15,870 nucleotides of DNA from UBA8108 sp965659285. GTDB lineage: Bacteria; Planctomycetota; UBA8108. The position numbers and the translations under genes were made by a program. Location: positions 1 to 15,870 of the forward strand of contig CBFHWB010000096.1 of the NCBI GenBank assembly GCA_965659285.1. The letters run 5' to 3'. Position 1 is the first letter of the stretch, and the number at the start of each line of letters is the position of its first letter. Shown here in pieces: positions 7,823-13,755 of the stretch. The notes beneath the pieces are model-generated. The model was not told where the DNA came from, did no database searches, and worked only from the letters and a program-made list of their open reading frames with translations.

Positions 7823-8849
7823 CGCCGCCGAGGCCGAACTCGCCTTTGCGCGCCCGGAGAGAGCTGTGAATGTGGGCGGCATTGTTCTGGAAATTGGAGA
7901 AGCTGATGATGAAGGCCGGTCCGTGAACGATGAAGGAGTGGCCTTCGCCAGGTTCCAGCTTTCCGCGCCAGGCGATCTGTACGTTTTCCAATTGCTTCGA
8001 CAGGGATGTCTCCATTTCCTTTCGCAGGCTCGCATCCATATTCCTGGTATGTTCGAGTACCAGGTTGGTGAGAATCTTGGTCTGCACCTTGTTCATGCTT
8101 CTGGCGGCGAGCCCGGTCGGCAGGTTGGCGTTGTAGGTTGCCGACTGAGTCGCTTTTACCTCTTCCGGCTTTCCCTTTCCAAGCGCCGTCTTGAGCTGAG
8201 ATTTGTCGAGGTTCAGCATCAGTTCCCGGCCGAGGTCTTCGATTTTTCCAAGGACCCTGAGTCCTTTCTTTGGTCCGGATTTGACTATGGCTGGGTTGGC
8301 TCCGTAGAAAAGAGGAGTGGAGGAGAGGACCTTCTTTCCCTCCAGGGTGAAGTTGACGCAGAGGTGATGGCCTTCAAAGCGCCACCCCCACTGTTCTTTC
8401 TTTCCCGGGGAGCCAAAGACACTCAGGTAGTAGTGTTCCGGGTCGCGGCTGAATCTCCTGTTCGGTCCCTCGATTGCCTGGAGGATGCTTTCGAGCGAGC
8501 GTACGTCGTTTACGGTCCTGGTTCCGGTCTCCCCCAGCGAGGCGACCAGGAGCTCCTGGACTAGCCTCTGCTGTTCCGGGTTCATTTCGCTCAGGGGTAG
8601 TCCCTTCCGGGGCCTGGGAATGAAATGCCAGTTCAGGCGTTCTTCATCGCTGAAGGCAAAGAGCGTCTTTTTTTTCTGGTTCGCGCCGAGCCTGCCGAGA
8701 ACCTTTTCTACTGCAGCGGTGATGGCCTCGGCTGTCCTGGCGCTGGCGGCGGTCGCCTCGACCGAATTGAGCTGGCGGTCAAGGGCGGGGGTTAACAGCC
8801 AGACCGCCAGGAGGAGAACGCCGCTGGATAGAAAGACGATCTTGTTCAT
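7815..8849 (-). CDS. DUF3500 family exported protein
   Basis: A 344-residue protein with an N-terminal hydrophobic segment (about 4-20, signal peptide or anchor) followed by a full DUF3500 domain. Landmarks of the family are LNWHFIPRPRKGL (72-84), the WGWRFEGHHLCVNFTL stretch (154-169) and the C-terminal HGPAFIISFSNFQNNAAHIHS (309-329). DUF3500 proteins are common in planctomycetes and other environmental bacteria, and no biochemical activity is established to my knowledge. The repeated histidines and tryptophans at conserved places hint at a metal or small-molecule site (inference). The start is ATG 8849, 21 codons inside a longer open frame, because AAAGG lies upstream and the signal peptide begins there. 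It is 98 bases from the kinase gene and may have its own promoter. Confidence 0.9.
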   Translation of the reverse strand: MNKIVFLSSGVLLLAVWLLTPALDRQLNSVEATAASARTAEAITAAVEKVLGRLGANQKKKTLFAFSDEERLNWHFIPRPRKGLPLSEMNPEQQRLVQELLVASLGETGTRTVNDVRSLESILQAIEGPNRRFSRDPEHYYLSVFGSPGKKEQWGWRFEGHHLCVNFTLEGKKVLSSTPLFYGANPAIVKSGPKKGLRVLGKIEDLGRELMLNLDKSQLKTALGKGKPEEVKATQSATYNANLPTGLAARSMNKVQTKILTNLVLEHTRNMDASLRKEMETSLSKQLENVQIAWRGKLEPGEGHSFIVHGPAFIISFSNFQNNAAHIHSSLRARKGEFGLGGEK

Positions 8850-8875
8850 CTTGATTAGCCTTTGATTTCCCGGTT

Positions 8876-8896
8876 GCGAATTGAAAAGCGAATTGA
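8876..8896 (-). repeat. Tandem 9-bp direct repeat in the DUF3500 leader
   Basis: GCGAATTGA occurs at 8876-8884 and again at 8888-8896, separated by AAA, giving a 12-base period. It lies just downstream, in the direction of DUF3500 transcription, of a TATACT hexamer on the minus strand (8909-8904), where a tandem operator would block or tune initiation. The role is inferred from position only. Confidence 0.5.
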
Positions 8897-8903
8897 GCCG
8901 AAC

Positions 8904-8909
8904 AGTATA
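8904..8909 (-). promoter_or_regulatory. Candidate -10 box for the DUF3500 gene
   Basis: The minus strand reads TATACT here, five of six matches to TATAAT, about 55 bases before the DUF3500 ATG. The -35 region at the right spacing is poor (TGGCCG-like), so an activator or an alternative sigma factor would be needed if this is the real promoter. Confidence 0.3.
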
Positions 8910-8928
8910 CATTCCATGCGGTCTTTCG

Positions 8929-8954
8929 GCCAGTCCACTGGCTGAGCTCAGCCA
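8929..8954. promoter_or_regulatory. Two overlapping inverted repeats at the kinase 3' end
   Basis: GCCAGT-CC-ACTGGC (8929-8942) and the perfect 16-base palindrome TGGCTGAGCTCAGCCA (8939-8954) share four bases, so as RNA hairpins they compete for the same strand. The second covers the stop codon of the PfkB-family kinase. There is no T-tract on either side, so this is not a standard intrinsic terminator. It could be a processing hairpin or a protein-binding site. Confidence 0.4.
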
Positions 8955-9892
8955 AGCCCGTACCTGTCCAGGAGCAGGTCGAGCTTCCGCCTGTCCGAAC
9001 TGGCGGTAACAGATCCTGTGCGTTGGACGCAGAGAGTTCCCAACTCACAGCCGAGCTTCGCGCATTCAAGAGGGTCGAGGCCATTGATCCTGCCGGCAAG
9101 AAATCCGCCGACAAAGTTGTCCCCGGCTCCGCAGGTGTCGATGGCCGTCACCTTCTCGGCAGGAATCTTTTCGACCTGTCCATCCCAGGAGACAACCGCT
9201 CCGCGTTCTCCCCGTTTGATGACGGCAATTGTGACTCCCAGGCCGTGGAGGCAGGCCAGTACATCTTCGAGCCTGTCCCTGCCGGTGATGGCGCGGGCCT
9301 CGGCCTCGTTCGGGAAGACCATATCCGCCAGTTCCAGGAGGGGAGCATGGGTCTCGGCCGGGTCGGAATCCGGCTCGAGATTGTCCCGGGAGACAAAGAC
9401 ATCGAGGCTGAGCTCGATGCCCGCGCTCTTGACGCTTCGGGCGGTCTCCAGGCAGGGATTGGGCCAGAATGAGCCGAGCAGTTCCGGCGCCGCCATGTGA
9501 AATACCTCCCAGGGCCTGGCCAGTGCCGCGGTCGGCAGCTCCCAGGAGTCATTGCTGCCGCCATGATGGACAAAGCTGCGCTCGCCGGCCTGGTCGTTGA
9601 GTACCAGGGTGACAGGAGCTCCGCAGTTCTCCCTTGTGAGCAGCAGGGACAGGTCGATCCCTTCGGCCGTGAGTAATTCGCGCAGGTGTCCTCCAAACAC
9701 GTCATCACCCAGCACTCCGGCCAGGGCCGCGGGTACTCCAAGGCGGGCCGCCGTGACGGCCGTATTGGCTCCATTGCCCCCGAGCTCTACCCGCGGGCGT
9801 GGAATTCTCTCGATGCCGCCCGGGGGTGGAGGGTCGTGTGGAGGGATGTAGAGGTCCGCGCAGCAGTTTCCAATGATTGCGAGTCCGGGCAT
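8948..9892 (-). CDS. PfkB-family carbohydrate kinase (ribokinase-like)
   Basis: A 314-residue cytoplasmic kinase of the ribokinase/PfkB family, transferring phosphate from ATP to a hydroxyl of a sugar, nucleoside or related compound. The sugar-binding glycine motif is ELGGNGANTAV (36-46). The hinge strand motif VFPNEAEA (192-199) and IKRGERG (225-231) follow. The second PfkB signature DTCGAGDNFVGGFLAG (252-267) contains the anion hole and the catalytic base D258. Length and motif order are normal for the family. The substrate cannot be read from sequence. ATG 9892 overlaps the stop of the serine hydrolase gene by one base (TGATG), so the two are probably made together, hinting that the kinase uses something the hydrolase releases (inference). 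Confidence 0.92.
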   Translation of the reverse strand: MPGLAIIGNCCADLYIPPHDPPPPGGIERIPRPRVELGGNGANTAVTAARLGVPAALAGVLGDDVFGGHLRELLTAEGIDLSLLLTRENCGAPVTLVLNDQAGERSFVHHGGSNDSWELPTAALARPWEVFHMAAPELLGSFWPNPCLETARSVKSAGIELSLDVFVSRDNLEPDSDPAETHAPLLELADMVFPNEAEARAITGRDRLEDVLACLHGLGVTIAVIKRGERGAVVSWDGQVEKIPAEKVTAIDTCGAGDNFVGGFLAGRINGLDPLECAKLGCELGTLCVQRTGSVTASSDRRKLDLLLDRYGLG

Positions 9893-11106
9893 CAGGGAGT
9901 TTTCTTTCGGTATTGATTTAAGGCGCTGACGGCCTCGTTCGCGAAGGCGCGGCGCACATTCGAGATCTTCCTGTTCTGGCGGGTGGGATGGACCCGGTTG
10001 CTCAGGAGGATGATGTAGAGATCGTTTTCCGGGTCAATCCAGATAGAGGTTCCAGTGAAGCCGGTGTGGCCGAAGGAGTTCCTGCTTGCAAGCTCTCCCA
10101 CCGAGCTTTTTTTCGAGGGCGTGTCCCAGCCCAGCGCCCGGCTGGAGCCTCCTGGAGAATTCTTGCAGCGTATGAAATTTTCGATCACCTTCCTGTCGAG
10201 CCTGCGGCTTTTTCCTCTCAGGGCGAGCAGCAGCTCGCGCGCGAGCCGGGACAGATCCGAGGAGGTGGAGAAGAGTCCCGCGTGTCCCGTGATCCCTTCG
10301 CCTGCGCGGGCGTTTTCGTCATGGACCTTTCCGTGAATGTACTCCTTCGTCTCCTTGTCAAGTTCTGTGGGAGCGATTCTTTTTTTTCTCGATGCCGGCG
10401 GATTCCTCAGGGTGTTCTTCATTCCGAGAGGTCTGAAGACCAGCTCCTCCTCAAGCGCGGCCAGCGGCTTTCCCCCGGTCTTCGCGGCGAGCTCTCCCAG
10501 GAGGATGAAGCCGAGGTCACTATAGCGGTAGAGGGAGCCCGGCTCCGCTTCCAGCGGCGTCTCCAGGATGACCTTCAGCAATTCCCGGTAGCTCTTGCAG
10601 GTCTTGTAGAGGGGTTTCCAGCTCGGGAGACCGGAGGTGTGAAGAAGAAGCTGCTCAACCGTCACCTTCTTCTTAAGCTCCCGGATTTTTTTCTCCAGCG
10701 AGGCGGGAGCGAAGGCCGGCAGGTGGCTGGCAACGGTGTCTTCGAGCGCCAGCTTCTTCTTCTGGACCAGGGCGGTGACTACGGAGGTCGTTCCGATGAC
10801 CTTGGTCAGGGAGGCGAGATCATAGAGAGTCCCGGACCCCGGAACCGCGGCGGCCGGCAGTGACAGCTTTCCAGCGGTCTCCCTATCGAGGGCGAGTGTA
10901 CCAAAGCCGCCGGTCCAGTAGCTTCCAGAGCTGGAGCCGACCGCCGCAGCGCAGCCCGGGAAGGCTCCGTCCTTGACGGCGGCGGCGAGAAGCCTGTTCA
11001 CCCTGGAGAAGTCCGGAGCTGGCGCGGGGTTCACCGAGCAGGCCAGGAGCGCGGGAGCCAGGACCCAGACCGGTATATAGCGGCGGGAGAATTTCATGAA
11101 GGACAT
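9892..11106 (-). CDS. Beta-lactamase-fold serine hydrolase, lipoprotein
   Basis: A 404-residue serine hydrolase of the class C beta-lactamase/PBP-like esterase family. The N-terminus is a lipoprotein signal with lipobox LLAC (C23), so it should be anchored in a cell-envelope membrane. The catalytic SLTK tetrad is at 99-102 (nucleophile S99, base K102), the second motif is YSD (195-197) in place of YSN, and the third is HTG (347-349) in place of KTG. VHDENARAG and GHAGLFST (about 261-281) match a subgroup also found fused to glycosidases. The likely reaction is hydrolysis of an ester or D-amino acid peptide rather than antibiotic resistance. ATG 11106 is preferred, with AAGGAGG 13 bases upstream; ATG 11097 (401 residues) is possible. 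It is 19 bases after the TPR gene. Confidence 0.9.
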   Translation of the reverse strand: MSFMKFSRRYIPVWVLAPALLACSVNPAPAPDFSRVNRLLAAAVKDGAFPGCAAAVGSSSGSYWTGGFGTLALDRETAGKLSLPAAAVPGSGTLYDLASLTKVIGTTSVVTALVQKKKLALEDTVASHLPAFAPASLEKKIRELKKKVTVEQLLLHTSGLPSWKPLYKTCKSYRELLKVILETPLEAEPGSLYRYSDLGFILLGELAAKTGGKPLAALEEELVFRPLGMKNTLRNPPASRKKRIAPTELDKETKEYIHGKVHDENARAGEGITGHAGLFSTSSDLSRLARELLLALRGKSRRLDRKVIENFIRCKNSPGGSSRALGWDTPSKKSSVGELASRNSFGHTGFTGTSIWIDPENDLYIILLSNRVHPTRQNRKISNVRRAFANEAVSALNQYRKKTP

Positions 11107-11125
11107 GATAGCCCGCAGGCCTCCT

Positions 11126-11716
11126 TCAGACTCCGAGGAATTCTCTGAGGTTGGACTCGTAGATGTCGTTGGCTTCCGGGGTGGCCATGTTGAGACGGAA
11201 TTCATTGATAACCTTGATCGACATGGCCATCCATTCCTTCCAGCAGTCCACGCAGATGTCCTCCTGGACCCTGGCTCCGAGCTCTCCGGAAAAGGGAGCA
11301 TCCTCCAGTCCTGGTCTCGCCTTTCTGCAGCGTTTGCAGACAAACGCGCCCGCCTCGATGGCCTCGGTATCTTCCTCAGTCGTAAGGTCGGGCGGCTCGA
11401 TTCCATGATCGCTCAGCAGGGCGCTCATCGCATCCCGGGGCATGAACTCGCCGCGTTCATGGGCCATCAGGATGGATGCCTCCAGCAGCTCGATGGCCTC
11501 GGTTTTTTTCCCCAGCTCGAGCAGGGACTCGCCGAGGAATTGGCGGGCGACGCTATGCTCCTGGTTGACCTCGAGACAGTTCTTCAGCGAGGCCTCGGCC
11601 TCTTCAAACCTGCCGGCCTCCTTGTAGAGTTTTCCCAGGCTGAAGTGGGCCAATTCGTTCGAGGGATCCGCCTCGGCCATGTTCTTGAAGAGATTGATCT
11701 TGTCTTCGTTTTCCAT
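11126..11716 (-). CDS. TPR protein fused to a YggX-like Fe(II)-trafficking domain with two CXXC pairs
   Basis: A 196-residue cytoplasmic protein with two parts. Residues about 5-85 are two or more tetratricopeptide repeats (LAHFSLGKLYKEAGRFEEA at 22-40; ARQFLGESLLELGKKTEA at 57-74). After an acidic linker (105-122), residues 125-196 match the YggX/Fe(II)-trafficking layout: PFSGELGARV (141-150), W159 and W162, VINEFRLN (169-176) and the end NLREFLG. Unlike classical YggX, it has CKRC (127-130) and CVDC (155-158), which could form a four-cysteine metal site. YggX proteins are linked to iron supply and protection from oxidative damage; here that role is inferred. ATG 11716 has GGAG five bases upstream. 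It leads the operon with the serine hydrolase and the sugar kinase. Confidence 0.85.
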   Translation of the reverse strand: MENEDKINLFKNMAEADPSNELAHFSLGKLYKEAGRFEEAEASLKNCLEVNQEHSVARQFLGESLLELGKKTEAIELLEASILMAHERGEFMPRDAMSALLSDHGIEPPDLTTEEDTEAIEAGAFVCKRCRKARPGLEDAPFSGELGARVQEDICVDCWKEWMAMSIKVINEFRLNMATPEANDIYESNLREFLGV

Positions 11717-12053
11717 CCGCGCTCCGATTCTTCTGCCGGTTCTTTTTAGCGAGGATCATTCTTTCAGTCCCGGTGACCGGGTGCAAGGCTGGTGATGGAG
11801 AAGCTGAACGGCCGGGGCGGTATGACCGGAAGACTCTTCCGATAACACTGGGGTCGGGGCAGAGCTGGTATTTGCTCTGAGCCTTGCAGGAGCCCTCAGA
11901 AGCCTTCCTGGGGCGATTACACTTGAGGCCGGAGACCATCTCCGCTGGTGGGCTCGATGGTAGAGTGTAGATGGATAGATTCTGAGGCACTATTCTCTAC
12001 CTCCTTTCAAAAAGGTGTCCGGAACCAGTTCCAGTACTCGGAAATTGACAAAG
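11717..12053. promoter_or_regulatory. Divergent intergenic region between the TPR/YggX operon and proC
   Basis: This 337-base stretch should hold promoters for both directions. It contains two perfect odd-centred palindromes, CCCGGTGACCGGG (11769-11781) and CGGAAGACTCTTCCG (11827-11841), and a hairpin CAGAGC/GCTCTG (11860-11879, eight-base loop). No tRNA arm, riboswitch core or T-tract terminator was recognised. A strong Shine-Dalgarno-like AAAGGAGGT lies on the minus strand at 12007-11999. No convincing pair of -35 and -10 boxes was found for proC. Confidence 0.45.
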
Positions 12054-12893
12054 ATGGCGAATCATAAAATAGTCCTGATCGGCGGCGGCAATATGGGCCG
12101 CTCCCTGCTTCGCGGCATCCTGAAGGCGGGTCTGACCTCGGCTGAGAATTTCACCGTGGTCGATGTAGATGAAAGCACGCTCGGAGCCTTGCGGGATGAA
12201 TACGGTATGCATACCTCGACCGATGCGGCTGAGGCGATCGTCGGCGCCGAGGTGGTGATCCTCGCGGTCAAGCCCTACATTCTCAACGGCGTCCTGGACG
12301 GGCTGGCTCCCACAGTAGAGGCGGACCAGTTGTTTATCTCTATCGTGGCCGGAGTGAAGGGCTCGTACATCAGTAAGAAGCTGGGCAAGAACAATCCGGT
12401 GGTGCGCTGCATGCCCAACATCGCGGCGATCGTGGACGCGGCGGCCAGCGGTGTTTCCGCTTGCGGTTCGGCTACGCCGGAACACCTCGATATTGCCGAG
12501 GAACTGCTCGGAGCGGTCGGCGAGGTGGTGAGGGTGAAGGAGAATCTTCTCGATGCCGTGACGGGTTTGAGCGGAAGCGGACCGGCCTATATCTACATGG
12601 TCATCGAGGCGCTCTGCGATGGAGGTGTCCGGATGGGGTTGACCAGGGAAGTTTCGATGAAGCTCGCCATCCAGACCGTCTCGGGAGCGGCACAGGTGGT
12701 GAGGGAGAGTGGTGAGCATCCGGCGGTTCTGAAGGACAGGGTGACAACGCCGGGGGGGACGACCATCGCCGCTCTGAATGTTCTCGAGGCGGGTGGGCTC
12801 CGGGGCATGATGATTGACGCCGTTGTAGCGGCGACCGAGCGCGCCAAGGCCGTCGCCGAGGAGACCTCGGCTGAAGCCTCCGAGGATGCCTGA
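12054..12893 (+). CDS. proC: Pyrroline-5-carboxylate reductase
   Basis: A 279-residue cytoplasmic enzyme that reduces 1-pyrroline-5-carboxylate to L-proline with NAD(P)H, the last step of proline synthesis. The N-terminus is the Rossmann fold, with GGGNMG right after the first strand (IVLIGGGNMGRSLLRGIL). VVILAVKP and the strand RCMPNIAAIV follow, as normal for the family. The C-terminal helical domain carries GLSGSGPAYIYMVIEAL and the family signature TTPGGTTIAALNVLEAGG. Length is typical and no key residue is missing. A GTG at 12015 would add 13 residues, but ATG 12054 begins just before the first strand and is preferred, though its ribosome binding site is weak. It converges on the tubby-like gene, 14 bases apart. 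Confidence 0.96.
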   Translation: MANHKIVLIGGGNMGRSLLRGILKAGLTSAENFTVVDVDESTLGALRDEYGMHTSTDAAEAIVGAEVVILAVKPYILNGVLDGLAPTVEADQLFISIVAGVKGSYISKKLGKNNPVVRCMPNIAAIVDAAASGVSACGSATPEHLDIAEELLGAVGEVVRVKENLLDAVTGLSGSGPAYIYMVIEALCDGGVRMGLTREVSMKLAIQTVSGAAQVVRESGEHPAVLKDRVTTPGGTTIAALNVLEAGGLRGMMIDAVVAATERAKAVAEETSAEASEDA

Positions 12894-12907
12894 GCGCCGG
12901 CCTCTTT

Positions 12908-13570
12908 TCAGCTCTCCAGAGAAAGAGTCCTGGCGGGCCTGGCACAGGCCGCAAGCTCGACCTCGAGGCCTACGACCAGGGCCAGGAAAGGAAGCTCTGG
13001 AATACCTTCGGGAAGGGCCACCCGGTAGCAGCTCTCATCTGCGCTGTCGTCCGCCTGTTCCCGGAAGACCGTAGCGGCAATTTTTTCACGTATGCGAATC
13101 TCGTATTCACGCGCCGGGAGGTCTCCATTCAGCCGCAGGCTACCGGCCTCCGGAACCTCATCCGCCATTCTCGTTCCAGCTCCTACGAGCCTGGGTATTC
13201 CCTCCTTGCGGCCCGTCCGGATCTGAATCCAGGGCTGCCCGAGGAGGCTCATCTTGAGGCTGGATTTCAGCGACAGTAGTGGTTTTTCAATTACCAGCAG
13301 GGCACCGTGTTTGCGATGTCCGATCTTGATCGGGAAGGAGCCGGAGTTGCCGGAGAGAACTTCCAGTTCGCCGCCGCCTTCCTGGCTGCTGACCAGGGTA
13401 CGCTGGTTGTCTCCGCCGGCCAGCGCTTCAGGTCTGATGGTGAATTTTTTCCAGCCCGAGATGGGGCTTTCTTCAATGACGGCTCGCTCCGATGTGCTGA
13501 CAAATAGCGAGATCAGCAGCGCCAGGGCGGTTACCGCCAGGGATAGAAGCAGGAAATCATTCGAATCCAT
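12908..13570 (-). CDS. Membrane-anchored protein with a tubby/LURP-one-like domain
   Basis: A 220-residue protein with one N-terminal hydrophobic helix (about 6-24) and a soluble beta-rich domain of about 190 residues. The repeated short strands (LLVIEKPLLSLKSSLKMSL, SLRLNGDLPAREYEIRIREKIAATVF) and the final hydrophobic helix PFLALVVGLEVELAA resemble the tubby C-terminal/LURP-one/scramblase fold, in which a buried hydrophobic C-terminal helix closes a 12-strand barrel. This assignment rests on pattern only. Such domains bind phosphoinositides or membranes in eukaryotes; the bacterial role is unknown. The anchor suggests either a periplasmic or a cytoplasmic membrane-attached position. The ATG at 13570 has no clear ribosome binding site. 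It converges on proC. Confidence 0.75.
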   Translation of the reverse strand: MDSNDFLLLSLAVTALALLISLFVSTSERAVIEESPISGWKKFTIRPEALAGGDNQRTLVSSQEGGGELEVLSGNSGSFPIKIGHRKHGALLVIEKPLLSLKSSLKMSLLGQPWIQIRTGRKEGIPRLVGAGTRMADEVPEAGSLRLNGDLPAREYEIRIREKIAATVFREQADDSADESCYRVALPEGIPELPFLALVVGLEVELAACARPARTLSLES

Positions 13571-13594
13571 TTAAAGCATCCAATGTGTCGTGGC

Positions 13595-13689
13595 TTATTT
13601 TTTTATCGGCATCGTTTGGGAACAACTTGAAGGCCCATCCGCGCTTCCACTGTTTTTCGTTCTGCGATGCAGACCTTTATTTTTATCGG
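13595..13689. repeat. Two T-rich near-identical repeats ending in ATCGG
   Basis: TTATTTTTTTATCGG at 13595-13609 and TTATTTTTATCGG at 13677-13689 differ only by two T residues and are 67 bases apart in the same orientation, in otherwise high-GC DNA. They may be regulator sites or curved upstream elements; position is the only evidence. Confidence 0.4.
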
Positions 13690-13697
13690 TTACACTC

Positions 13698-13722
13698 CAT
13701 GCGCCTCATGCCGAGGCGCGTG
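13698..13722 (+). promoter_or_regulatory. Strong hairpin in the leader of the cytochrome/WD40 gene
   Basis: CATGCGCCTC and GAGGCGCGTG form a ten-pair stem (one G-T wobble) around the loop ATGCC. It ends 33 bases before the ATG at 13756. It is followed by AGCTTTGCTTTCG, which is only partly T-rich, so a terminator function is doubtful. A leader structure affecting translation or an operator is more likely. Confidence 0.5.
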
Positions 13723-13755
13723 AGCTTTGCTTTCGATTCTTGATGGGATTCAGAA

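Larger units (their letters stand above)
13571..13755. promoter_or_regulatory. Divergent intergenic region upstream of the cytochrome/WD40 gene
   Basis: A 185-base gap, notably richer in A+T than its surroundings, between the leftward tubby-like gene and the rightward cytochrome gene. It holds two T-rich near-repeats ending in ATCGG and a strong hairpin near the cytochrome start, listed separately. On the minus strand TTGTTC followed 17 bases later by AAAAAT could be a weak promoter for the tubby-like gene. Confidence 0.35.

Noticed and set aside
7866..8564. Long open frame on the + strand opposite the DUF3500 gene (232 codons)
   Set aside because: It lies entirely antisense to a well-supported DUF3500 protein and its translation has no recognisable family or signal.
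9892..11106. Antibiotic-resistance beta-lactamase
   Set aside because: The protein has the fold, but the YSD and HTG motifs and the lipoprotein signal fit the PBP-like esterase/peptidase subgroup better than a class C resistance enzyme.
11820..11885. Possible small SRP RNA or other structured RNA in the proC intergenic region
   Set aside because: A GGAA and a hairpin are present, but the conserved SRP tetraloop context and internal loop are not; no T-loop or anticodon arm for a tRNA either.
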